From: Flavobacteriales bacterium
GTDB lineage: Bacteria; Bacteroidota; Bacteroidia; Flavobacteriales; BACL11
DNA: 37,220 nucleotides
NCBI GenBank assembly: GCA_002697625.1
Contig: NZWX01000020.1
Location: 1-37,220 of the forward strand
Reading direction: 5' to 3'
Shown: positions 1 to 7,940 of the stretch, in pieces
Position numbering within the stretch: the first letter of the stretch is position 1
Layout of the letters: each line of letters starts with the position of its first letter
Position numbers and translations under genes: made by a program
The notes under the pieces: model-generated
The model's input: only the letters and a program-made list of their open reading frames with translations
The model's database searches: none
What the model was told of the DNA's origin: nothing

Positions 1-565
1 TTTCCTCATTACTTTGAACTTCAGTATAATTTTTTATAAAACTAATTATTCTTTCTAATTCAAATCTTGCATCTTTAATTAAATCTTCATATTTAATTAA
101 TAAAAAATCTTTAGGAATATTTTTATTATTATACCATAAATTATAATAATGAATTATTCGTTTGAAACCTAAAATCTCATCTTGTACAAAATCTGATATT
201 GAATTAAAAACAAACGGGTTTTGTGCTCTTTTTGTAACTTGATGAAAATGAGACACAACAACATCTCTAGGATCCCGAACTAAAAAAATTACTTTACCTC
301 TTTTATATCTAAGTCTAGAAGTAAAACGAAACACGTCTAAGGGATTGTTTCTGATACCGTTTTCAATAATTATCTCAGAATTATCATGTTCGTTAAAAAT
401 AAAATCATCTTTATTTTTTAAAAAATGAGTACTTTCATCCTTCATTTGATTAATAATATGCATTAACCAAGTTCTTCCTGTTTTTGGGAAAGAAACTAGG
501 AAGTACTGATCTTTTGGATATTTAAAAGAAAGTAAATAATCCTTGATATCCCGCCAAATTTTCAT
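1..565 (-). CDS. Sulfotransferase domain protein (3' end cut by window edge)
   Basis: The reverse strand reads open from the ATG at 565 to the window edge, giving about 188 residues with no stop. Residues 25-33 (SFPKTGRTW) match the 5'-phosphosulfate-binding loop of PAPS-dependent sulfotransferases, and residues 94-108 (FLVRDPRDVVVSHFH) match the 3'-phosphate-binding motif with its downstream serine. Family knowledge: these enzymes move a sulfate group from PAPS to hydroxyls or amines of glycans or small molecules. The ATG lies one base after the stop of the cytidylyltransferase fusion (TAA-A-ATG), so translation is probably coupled and the gene belongs to the capsule operon. I infer that it sulfates the polysaccharide or one of its sugars; the acceptor cannot be read from the sequence. 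The C-terminus lies outside the window. Confidence 0.85.
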   Translation of the reverse strand, partial: MKIWRDIKDYLLSFKYPKDQYFLVSFPKTGRTWLMHIINQMKDESTHFLKNKDDFIFNEHDNSEIIIENGIRNNPLDVFRFTSRLRYKRGKVIFLVRDPRDVVVSHFHQVTKRAQNPFVFNSISDFVQDEILGFKRIIHYYNLWYNNKNIPKDFLLIKYEDLIKDARFELERIISFIKNYTEVQSNEE

Positions 566-566
566 T

Positions 567-1706
567 TTAGGATAATATTAATTCCACAAACTCTCTAACT
601 ACTCCATCTCCGCCATTTCTTTGTAAATGCATAATATTAGGAATAGCTTTGATTTCTGGAACAGCATTGTTTGGACAAGCTGCAAATCCTACATGAGATA
701 ATAACCCAAAACAATTAACATCATCTCCAATATAAGCAACTTCATCAATAGTAATATTTTCTTCTTTACATAAATCTTTTACAATCTCTAATTTATCTTT
801 TGCACCATGAAAATCAAAATCCAAACCTAGTTTCCTAGCTCTTCTTCGGTTCAAATCCCTCTCTTCACTAGTTAAGATACCAACCTTTATGCCAGTTTTT
901 TGCAATAGTTGAAAGCCCATACCATCATACGTACAGAATTTTTTAAACTCATCCCCAGTTTCTGTGTAATACATTCCAGCATCAGTAAGTACGCCATCTA
1001 CATCTGAAAGAAAGATTTTAATTTTAGAGAAATCTGATGTAGTTTTTTTGAGTACAAACTGCTTCATGATAGATTCTGCAATCAACCAATCTTCAGGTTC
1101 ATCAATTTCTCTAAAAGTATATTCAGGCATTTGTAGAATACCAATATCGCCAGAGATTCTATTTTGAGATTCTTTTATATCTTTTACGGAACTTATATAA
1201 AAAGCTCCATTTTCTACTAATGTACCCTCAAAATCTTGTCTTCTAGGACGATTATAAATGTCATAATTTAGAGGTTTTCCATCTTTCCAATAAAATCGTT
1301 TAGACTCACAACAACTAAGTACAGAGTCATGCTTTAAAAATAAATTTAACCCCTCATTAAAATGTTTAGTTTGTGTAAATGGAGAAGTAGCTTGAACCAA
1401 CATAAAAATAGCTGAATCTGATAGATTAGAATAGCTGATATACTCTAACATTACCGATTCTGTAGAAGAAGTATCTTCTGCATTTTCATCTTTTCTATCG
1501 TAAATTTTTACTTTAGAAAATCTGAAAGACTTTACTACCTCTTTAATTTCATCTGAATCAGTTGCAACAATAATTTCATCTATGTTAGAGTTTTGTAACG
1601 ATTGTAAATTCCAATACACTAAAGGTTTTCCACAAAAAGACTTAATATTCTTTTCTGGAATAGATTTACTACCCTTTCTTGCTGGTATAAAAGCTATTAT
1701 TGACAT
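567..1706 (-). CDS. Bifunctional acylneuraminate cytidylyltransferase / KdsC-like HAD phosphatase
   Basis: The 379-residue protein has two enzymes in one chain. Residues 1-220 are a CMP-nonulosonate synthetase (NeuA type), with the N-terminal nucleotide-binding signature IPARKGSKSIPEKN at 7-20 and the LVQATSPF segment at 103-110. Residues 228-379 are a C0-type HAD phosphatase like KdsC: motif I DVDGVLTD at 235-242, TS at 279-280, a motif III lysine near 303, and motif IV GDDVN at 327-331. It would dephosphorylate a 9-phosphorylated sugar acid and activate it with CTP. Its ATG overlaps the stop of the synthase gene by one base (TAATG), so the two are translationally coupled. The sugar could be Neu5Ac, Kdn, legionaminic or a related acid; sequence alone does not decide. 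Related fusions exist, including a KdsC-like domain on animal CMP-sialate synthetases. Confidence 0.9.
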   Translation of the reverse strand: MSIIAFIPARKGSKSIPEKNIKSFCGKPLVYWNLQSLQNSNIDEIIVATDSDEIKEVVKSFRFSKVKIYDRKDENAEDTSSTESVMLEYISYSNLSDSAIFMLVQATSPFTQTKHFNEGLNLFLKHDSVLSCCESKRFYWKDGKPLNYDIYNRPRRQDFEGTLVENGAFYISSVKDIKESQNRISGDIGILQMPEYTFREIDEPEDWLIAESIMKQFVLKKTTSDFSKIKIFLSDVDGVLTDAGMYYTETGDEFKKFCTYDGMGFQLLQKTGIKVGILTSEERDLNRRRARKLGLDFDFHGAKDKLEIVKDLCKEENITIDEVAYIGDDVNCFGLLSHVGFAACPNNAVPEIKAIPNIMHLQRNGGDGVVREFVELILS

Positions 1707-2581
1707 TATTGTATTCTGTATTTTAGTTTATCTCTTTGTAATTTCTCTATTTCTAAAATATCTGACTTTTGAAATCTAAGTGCTTTATGAGTAGCTTTTA
1801 AATCTCTTACTAACTTTCTTAAACCTGTTGGTTCTAAAGATGCGGAGTGATCTGTTCCTTTCCAGGTTCTATCTAACGTAAAATGACGTTCTATCCAAAT
1901 TGCTCCTAAGGTGTAAGCTGCAACATCTACTGCAATACCTAAGTGATGTCCGGAAAAACCAATAGCTTTTACCCTATTTTTAAATTTCTCATTCATTCTT
2001 AATATTTCCAACATACAAATATCTTCAAAAGGCACTGGATAACCTGAAGTACAAGAATATACTACCAATCTTTTTCCTTGATTTGTCTCCTCAAAAAAGG
2101 CAACTATTTCTTCCTCCTCCTTTTTAGTTGTCATACCAAATGAAATATGTACATCTCCGTAATATTCATCTCTTAACACTTTCAGCATCTCAAAATGATT
2201 ATTACAAGCAGATGGAACTTTTATAAGATCGGGATTTAAGGAAACAATCTCCTTTGCTGAAGTAGTATCCCAAACAGATGTAGAATAAACTAGACCTAAA
2301 CTTTCGGCATATTCTTTTAATTCTTTGTGTTGATTTATATCAAATTCTAAAAATTCTCTGTGGGCGCCATAAGTGTCTCCATAAGAATTAATAGGATTCG
2401 GATGTGGAGCATTATACTGATCTTCAGTCAATAACTCCTTATTATTTCTTTTTTGGAATTTAGCTACTTCTACCCCACTATAAGCCGCAACTTTTAATAA
2501 CTCTTTTGCTATATCCATTTCGCCTTTATGATTACAGCCAATTTCTGCAATAACTAGTGGAGAAGTGTAATTATTGTTCAT
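1706..2581 (-). CDS. NeuB-family nonulosonic acid (sialic-type) synthase, no SAF domain
   Basis: The 291-residue TIM-barrel synthase condenses phosphoenolpyruvate with a hexosamine or hexose derivative to make a nine-carbon acid. Visible NeuB motifs are AEIGCNHKG (12-20), KFQ (41-43), KVPSACNN (121-128), GFSGHHLG (208-215) and ERHFTLDRTWKGTDHSASL (231-249), the last holding metal- and substrate-binding residues. Usual NeuB proteins are about 340-360 residues and end in an antifreeze-like SAF domain; this one stops after the barrel. The gene lies between the tyrosine kinase (17-base gap upstream) and the activating fusion enzyme (one-base overlap). A phosphatase domain in the next gene suggests that the product is a 9-phosphate, so this may be a 9-phosphate synthase. 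That assignment is inference; membership of the synthase family is clear. Confidence 0.9.
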   Translation of the reverse strand: MNNNYTSPLVIAEIGCNHKGEMDIAKELLKVAAYSGVEVAKFQKRNNKELLTEDQYNAPHPNPINSYGDTYGAHREFLEFDINQHKELKEYAESLGLVYSTSVWDTTSAKEIVSLNPDLIKVPSACNNHFEMLKVLRDEYYGDVHISFGMTTKKEEEEIVAFFEETNQGKRLVVYSCTSGYPVPFEDICMLEILRMNEKFKNRVKAIGFSGHHLGIAVDVAAYTLGAIWIERHFTLDRTWKGTDHSASLEPTGLRKLVRDLKATHKALRFQKSDILEIEKLQRDKLKYRIQ

Positions 2582-2598
2582 TTTAGTTATTTTTGTAA

Positions 2599-4953
2599 TT
2601 AATCTTCTTCAAAATACTTCGTATCCTTAGTGTAGTATCCATATTTATTTCCATAGTTATGTCCATAACTATAACCATAAGAATATTTACCATATCCATA
2701 TACTCCACTACCAGAACTTACATCATTTAGAATGAGATGAAGATTTTCAATTCTTTGGGATTTATGTAATCCGTTTACAAAACGTAACACCTCTTTACCT
2801 GTATAGTTTTGTCTTATAATATATAAATTTACGTCTGTATACTTCATTACCATATAAGCATCTGCAACAAGACCAACAGGAGCTGTATCAATAATAATTT
2901 TGTCGTATTTTTCCTTTAAAGTATTAATTACTGACTCAAAATTATCACTTAATAATATATCTGAAGGATTTTCAGGAGGTGGACCTGAAATGATTACATC
3001 TAAATTTTTCTCTTCTGAATGAATAGTTACATCATCTATAGAATGAATTCCTTCTAATAAAGAAGAAAGTCCTTTAATGTTTTCAGTAGAAAAATCTTCA
3101 TAAATTTTTGGTCTTCTCATGTCTGCACCTAATAAGAGAGTCTTTTTACCAGAATTAGCAAAAACAACTGCTAAATTAGAAGCTATAAAAGTTTTTCCTT
3201 CACCACTTAGAGAAGAGGTAACTAAATATACCTTGTCATTCAAATCTTTATCTTGATAAACTAGATTTGATCTTAGAGCTCTAAATCCTTCTGCAATTGC
3301 AGATTTAGGATTTAATCTTAATAATAAATTATGAGCTGAATGGTTTCTCCCAATTAATCCTATGAGATTTATTTTAGTTAATCTTTCTAAATCAATTCTA
3401 GATTTAATCTTATCGTTTATCACATCTAATATCAATAAAAATAACAAAGGAAATAATACTCCTATTAACAATGATATAGAATAGACCTGATACACATTAG
3501 GCAAAACCGATTTTTTATTAAAAAATGCAGCAGGCTCTATATGTCGAACATTAGATGTAATAGAGGACGCTGTAATCTCTGCTTCAGATTTCTTTTGCAA
3601 AAGAAACATATACAATCCCTCACTTGTTTTCTGTATTCTTTCAATATTTAATAATTCTCTTTGTTCAATTGGTAAGAAACTTAATGAAGATTCTTCAATT
3701 GTAATTCTTTCTTTTAAGTCTTTAATAATAGTACTATTTGACTTCTTACTATTTAGAATTACCTCTTTAATATTAATAGATAATTGATTTAATTGTAAAT
3801 CAAAGTCCTTAACAGAAGGATTGTTAATTTGCCCACCATCAATCAATACATTTTTCTCAAGTTGAATGCTAACTAATTGTTTTATTAAATCAGATAAAGA
3901 GGAATTGGTAATTCCGTAAGTTGAAGGAGCCACTACTCTTTCTAAACCATTCCCGTTATTAATGTATTCCTCTAGATATGAATAGTATTTATCTTGGTAT
4001 TTATAAGTAGATAATTCAGACTCTAGTTCGGATATGTTTTTGTAAAGATTTTGAGTTTTTAAATTAATGTCAGGAATCTGATGTGAGTTCTTATATTCTT
4101 GTAGTTTTATTTCTATTAAAGAAAGGGAATCTTCTATTGAATTAATTTTTTCCTGGATAAAAGAAACTGTGTTTAAGGAAGATTTCTTTTTAGTTTCAAT
4201 CTGATTATCTATAAAATTATTAACTAAAGTATTTAAGAATACAATACCTTTTGTTTGGTCCTCTTCAAGAATATACAAAGTAATAATATTTGATTCTTTC
4301 TCTAATTTCTCAATCTGAATTTTACGTTGGTACTCTTTTGCAACTTGTTTAAGTTTATTAAATCTAACAATTGTCGTCGGAATCTTATCAAATTTTACTG
4401 TATTATCCCTTTCTATAATAAAGTTAAACCCTTCCAGTTCCACTTCTTCTCCAAACAAATACACGTTCTCGAATGAATATTTTTTACAATACAGTCTAAA
4501 AGTAGTGTCATCTAATACATCAACACTAAAAGAAATATTAGGATTATTTTGTATAACTTCCGATGAACAAAGTACTTTAATAGGAGCATGAAAAGATTCT
4601 GTAGTTTTAATGTTTCCTTCTAAATCATAGGATATATCGAATCTTAAATCAGAAACAGTTTGAAAGACTAAAGGATAAGACGTAAATATATTTACCTCAT
4701 CTTTTAAAGAAGCCTTTGACTCTGTTATAGAGTTATAGAGCACATCCGCAGCAGAAGACTTGTCATTATCATTATTTATATAAACCTTAGTAAAAACCCT
4801 ATAGTATTCTTTAGAATATCTTGTGTAACCAAAAGCAATCAACAAAGCTAAAAGTATACTTAATAAGAAATAGAACCAATTATTAATGAGTTTAAAAAGA
4901 AACTCTCTAAAATCAATAATATTATCTAAAGGGTTTATATTCGTTTCTGCCAT
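2599..4953 (-). CDS. Capsule/exopolysaccharide tyrosine autokinase (Wzc-like)
   Basis: The 784-residue inner-membrane protein combines a Wzz-type chain-length domain with a cytoplasmic bacterial tyrosine kinase (BY-kinase). Membrane segments lie at about 27-46 and 490-511, with a long periplasmic part between them that contains coiled-coil-like stretches (about 260-325 and 380-460). The kinase has Walker A SSLSGEGKT (580-588), Walker A' LLLGADMRRP (about 606-615) and Walker B IIIDTAP (686-692). The end is a tyrosine cluster with 11 Tyr between 752 and 780, the usual autophosphorylation site of this family. The start follows the Wza-like gene's stop by one base (TAA-G-ATG). With that lipoprotein it should control polymer length and export in the Wzx/Wzy pathway. 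No cognate phosphatase (Wzb) is visible here. Confidence 0.93.
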   Translation of the reverse strand: MAETNINPLDNIIDFREFLFKLINNWFYFLLSILLALLIAFGYTRYSKEYYRVFTKVYINNDNDKSSAADVLYNSITESKASLKDEVNIFTSYPLVFQTVSDLRFDISYDLEGNIKTTESFHAPIKVLCSSEVIQNNPNISFSVDVLDDTTFRLYCKKYSFENVYLFGEEVELEGFNFIIERDNTVKFDKIPTTIVRFNKLKQVAKEYQRKIQIEKLEKESNIITLYILEEDQTKGIVFLNTLVNNFIDNQIETKKKSSLNTVSFIQEKINSIEDSLSLIEIKLQEYKNSHQIPDINLKTQNLYKNISELESELSTYKYQDKYYSYLEEYINNGNGLERVVAPSTYGITNSSLSDLIKQLVSIQLEKNVLIDGGQINNPSVKDFDLQLNQLSINIKEVILNSKKSNSTIIKDLKERITIEESSLSFLPIEQRELLNIERIQKTSEGLYMFLLQKKSEAEITASSITSNVRHIEPAAFFNKKSVLPNVYQVYSISLLIGVLFPLLFLLILDVINDKIKSRIDLERLTKINLIGLIGRNHSAHNLLLRLNPKSAIAEGFRALRSNLVYQDKDLNDKVYLVTSSLSGEGKTFIASNLAVVFANSGKKTLLLGADMRRPKIYEDFSTENIKGLSSLLEGIHSIDDVTIHSEEKNLDVIISGPPPENPSDILLSDNFESVINTLKEKYDKIIIDTAPVGLVADAYMVMKYTDVNLYIIRQNYTGKEVLRFVNGLHKSQRIENLHLILNDVSSGSGVYGYGKYSYGYSYGHNYGNKYGYYTKDTKYFEED

Positions 4954-4954
4954 C

Positions 4955-5713
4955 TTAATTATTTATTAATAGTAAATAAAGTGTAATTGCAGAAACTGAT
5001 ACAGACACTGCAGAAGAAAGATTTCTTACTGAATAGAATTTCTTTTTCAAGGGCTCTATATAAACTACATCTTGAGGTTGCAAATAGAAATCTTTATTAT
5101 TTAAAACATTGGGATCTGTTAAATCGAGATAAATTATATTTGAAGAATTAGGTCCATTATTTCTAATAATCTTAATTTTTTTTCTGTTTGCAAATTCTGT
5201 GAGATCATTTGCTTTACCTAATAAATGCAGTAAGTTTTGATTCGATCTTACAATATTGTATTCTCCAGGAGAATTAACCTCTCCTAATATACTTACTTTA
5301 AAGTTTAACACATTGACTTTTACAATAGGATCCTTAAAATAAGTTGAGGAAATTTGCTCTATTACTTTTTCTACCTCACTAATAGTAAAACCTTCAACTT
5401 TTATATCACCAATCATAGGAAGATTTACAATTCCATCTGGTTTTACTAAATAACCATATAAGTACGGATTTTGATGCATCAACTGAGGATTAGAAGTTTC
5501 CTGTAAATTAAAAAAATCATAATCTGACTTAGTAGTACTACTAATTTGAACAGAAAGTAAGTCTTCCTTTTGTACTATATAATTATAGGAAGTGGAACGT
5601 AAAGAAGTATTTAATGTGTTGATGTATTCTAAGTTCTTGTTTGTAATACATGAACTAAAAGAAAAAACAACTACAAATAAAACTAATACCGGATTAATAA
5701 AGGCTTTTATCAT
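4955..5713 (-). CDS. Polysaccharide export lipoprotein (Wza-like, Poly_export/SLBB)
   Basis: The 252-residue protein starts with a lipoprotein signal peptide ending in a FSSC lipobox (Cys at about 22). It then has a Poly_export domain (about 44-130; YIVQKEDLLSVQISS and the LPMIGDIKVEG segment) and a SLBB-type domain (about 138-222; ILGEVNSPGEYNI, DVVYIEP). A hydrophobic C-terminal helix follows (about 231-250), as in short Bacteroidota Wza homologues. It would form the outer-membrane/periplasmic channel for the polymer and partner the tyrosine kinase encoded one base downstream. It is the first gene of the capsule group in this window, 68 bases after the E1 stop. Upstream sequences GATATTTG and TTTATTTG each miss the TAnnTTTG box by one base, so I do not assign a promoter with confidence. 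Confidence 0.92.
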   Translation of the reverse strand: MIKAFINPVLVLFVVVFSFSSCITNKNLEYINTLNTSLRSTSYNYIVQKEDLLSVQISSTTKSDYDFFNLQETSNPQLMHQNPYLYGYLVKPDGIVNLPMIGDIKVEGFTISEVEKVIEQISSTYFKDPIVKVNVLNFKVSILGEVNSPGEYNIVRSNQNLLHLLGKANDLTEFANRKKIKIIRNNGPNSSNIIYLDLTDPNVLNNKDFYLQPQDVVYIEPLKKKFYSVRNLSSAVSVSVSAITLYLLLINN

Positions 5714-5781
5714 ATTTTGGTTTTATTAAAAAAACTTTACAAATATCGACAAATAAAACCACAATTAAAAACTTCTTTAAG

Positions 5782-7758
5782 CTAATAATCTAAAAGGCTT
5801 TTTAATTTACTCTCAAATCTCTGTCTAGGAAGGAAATTCTCTTCTAGTGTAGAGGAGAACGGAACAGGAGAATCTAAGCTTGCAGACCTTACAACTGGAG
5901 CGTCTAAATATTCAAAACATTTCTCAGAAATCATTGATGAAATATCCGCTCCAAAACCTCCAATCATACAATCCTCATGTAAAATAATTACTTTTCCAGT
6001 TTTTCTTACTGAGTTAAAAACAGTTTCTCTATCTAAAGGAATGAGAGTTCTTAAATCAATTAAATCTGCGGAAATATTAGGATTCTTTTTTAAGACATCC
6101 AAAGCCCAATGAACTCCAAGTCCGTAAGTAATAATACTAACATCACCCCCTAGTTTCAACACATTAGCTACTCCAATTTCGATAGAAAAATAATTATCAG
6201 AAACCAATTCCGAACAAGATCTATAAAGTGCCTTATGCTCAAAAAACATAACAGGATTTGGGTCGTTTATTGACTCTATTAATAACCCTTTTGCATCTTC
6301 TGGAAAAGCAGGATAAACTACCTTTAAACCAGGGGTATGTGTAAACCACGCCTCATTAGATTGTGAATGAAAAGGACCAGCACCCACCCCAGCTCCTGTT
6401 GGCATCCTAACTACTACATCTACATTTTGTCCCCATCTGTAGTGTGTTTTTGCTAAATTATTTACAATAGGGTTAAATCCAGATGTAACAAAATCAGCAA
6501 ACTGCATCTCTATTACAGATTTACTTCCATTTATAGAAAGACCCAATGCAGCACTTACAATGACAGATTCACAGATTGGAGTGTTTCTTACTCTTTCTTT
6601 ACCAAATTGATCTACAAATCCAGATGTAATCTTAAAAACACCACCATATTCAGCAATATCTTGTCCCATTATTATTAAGTTATTATACTTCTCCATACTC
6701 TTTCTCAATCCATCAGATATGGCATCTACAAATCTTTTTTCTGTTTTTTCTTCAGATTTAGGAAAATTTGAGAATTTATACTCTCTGAAAATATCTTTTA
6801 ACTCTGTTTCTGTATCTGATATAATCCCCTCTTCCTCCTCTGCAATCTTCCAAGCAGAATTAATATCTTTTATTATGTCTTTTTTAATCTGATCAACCTC
6901 TAATTCTGAAAGGATTTTTTCGGACAATAAATATTTTTCATAATTATTTACAGGATCTTTTTCAGACCATGAATACATTAATTCTTTAGGGACATACTTA
7001 GTACCAGAAGCTTCTTCATGTCCTCTCATTCTGAAAGTCATACACTCTAAAATTACAGGCTTAGGACTTGATGAGATTTCTTTCTGAAGTTTTGAAACTG
7101 CAGAATAAACTTCTAAAATATTATTTCCATCAATGGTGTAAGCATCCATACCATATCCTTTTCCTTTATCTGCAAATTGCTTACACCTAAACTGTTCATT
7201 ACTAGGGGTAGACAAACCATATCCATTATTTTCTATCACAAAAATCACAGGCAAATCCCATACTGCAGCAACATTTAAGGCCTCATGAAAATCTCCTTCA
7301 CTAGCACCTCCATCTCCAGTAAAAACAGCCGTTACCTTTCCATTATTCTTCAATTTGTTTGCTAAGGCTATACCATCAGCAACTCCCATTTGAGGTCCTA
7401 AATGAGAAATCATACCTATAATATTATACTCTTGGGTACCGAAATGAAAAGATCTATCCCTTCCTTTTGTAAAACCATTATTCTTTCCCATAAACTGGGA
7501 AAATAATCTATGAAATGGAACACCTTTAGTTGTAAATACCCCAAGGTTTCTGTGTAAGGGTAAAATATATTCTTCCTGATCTAATGCAGAAGATAATCCT
7601 ACAGAAATTGCCTCTTGCCCAATTCCAGAAAACCATTTTGAAATTTTACCTTGTCTTAATAAAATCAACATCTTCTCCTCTATTAATCGTGGAGTCAAAA
7701 TAGATTTATATAATTCAATTAATTTTTTGTTATCAATTCCTGATTTATCAAACTGCAT
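5782..7758 (-). CDS. 2-oxoacid dehydrogenase E1, fused alpha and beta subunits (branched-chain type)
   Basis: The 658-residue protein carries both halves of a thiamine-diphosphate-dependent E1. The alpha half (about 1-325) has the TPP motif starting GDGGASEG at 148 and ending ENN at 176-178, and the phosphorylation-loop-like RMRGHEEASG at 243-252. The beta half (about 340-658) has IMGQDIAEYGG (363-373), RNTPICES (391-398) and GPFHSQSNEAWFTHTPG (461-477). Such fusions are common in Bacteroidota and are usually annotated as branched-chain or 2-oxoisovalerate dehydrogenase E1. It would decarboxylate a 2-oxoacid and pass the acyl group to a lipoyl-bearing E2; a fitting E2 is at 33625-34929. It is divergent from the plus-strand group at 7826. 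True substrate preference is not readable. Confidence 0.92.
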   Translation of the reverse strand: MQFDKSGIDNKKLIELYKSILTPRLIEEKMLILLRQGKISKWFSGIGQEAISVGLSSALDQEEYILPLHRNLGVFTTKGVPFHRLFSQFMGKNNGFTKGRDRSFHFGTQEYNIIGMISHLGPQMGVADGIALANKLKNNGKVTAVFTGDGGASEGDFHEALNVAAVWDLPVIFVIENNGYGLSTPSNEQFRCKQFADKGKGYGMDAYTIDGNNILEVYSAVSKLQKEISSSPKPVILECMTFRMRGHEEASGTKYVPKELMYSWSEKDPVNNYEKYLLSEKILSELEVDQIKKDIIKDINSAWKIAEEEEGIISDTETELKDIFREYKFSNFPKSEEKTEKRFVDAISDGLRKSMEKYNNLIIMGQDIAEYGGVFKITSGFVDQFGKERVRNTPICESVIVSAALGLSINGSKSVIEMQFADFVTSGFNPIVNNLAKTHYRWGQNVDVVVRMPTGAGVGAGPFHSQSNEAWFTHTPGLKVVYPAFPEDAKGLLIESINDPNPVMFFEHKALYRSCSELVSDNYFSIEIGVANVLKLGGDVSIITYGLGVHWALDVLKKNPNISADLIDLRTLIPLDRETVFNSVRKTGKVIILHEDCMIGGFGADISSMISEKCFEYLDAPVVRSASLDSPVPFSSTLEENFLPRQRFESKLKSLLDY

Positions 7759-7779
7759 AATCTGTTTTTAATTCGATCC

Positions 7780-7787
7780 CAAAAATA
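7780..7787 (-). promoter_or_regulatory. Possible -7 promoter box for the E1 gene
   Basis: The reverse strand reads TATTTTTG here, an exact match to the Bacteroidota -7 consensus TAnnTTTG, 21 bases before the E1 ATG. No TTG stands at the expected -33 distance, so support is only moderate. Confidence 0.4.
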
Positions 7788-7825
7788 CCATATTTATTCT
7801 TTTCTTTGTAGTATATTTTATAATT

Positions 7826-7939
7826 ATGAATATTGAAAAAATAATTATTTTTATATTGTTTATTTTAACTCTTATTTATCTGTTTAGAACACAGAATAGT
7901 ACAGATAATAATTGTGGAAATATTGATTGTAATTGTTAA
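7826..7939 (+). CDS. Small 37-residue membrane peptide with Cys-rich tail (unknown)
   Basis: An ATG at 7826 opens a 37-codon frame ending TAA at 7937-7939. The product has one hydrophobic segment (residues 5-20, IIIFILFILTLIYLF-like) and then a short soluble tail ending NNCGNIDCNC, with three cysteines in the last nine residues. The stop is followed after one base by the ATG at 7941 of the next gene (TAA-G-ATG), the same spacing seen at the Wza/Wzc junction, so the pair is probably translationally coupled. The layout (one membrane helix, Cys-rich end) resembles the small FeoB-associated Cys-rich membrane proteins, but no FeoB gene is here and I do not claim that identity. It could also act only as a leader whose translation feeds the next start. 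Confidence 0.5.
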   Translation: MNIEKIIIFILFILTLIYLFRTQNSTDNNCGNIDCNC

Positions 7940-7940
7940 G

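Noticed and set aside
5714..5781. Promoter or terminator between the E1 gene and the Wza-like gene
   Set aside because: Boxes GATATTTG and TTTATTTG each miss the consensus, and the only hairpin has about three to four pairs, so neither is supported.
7914..7940. GTG start at 7914 for the LtaS-like gene
   Set aside because: It lies inside the 37-residue peptide frame, and the ATG at 7941 directly after that frame's stop gives a normal start with a charged, hydrophobic N-terminus.
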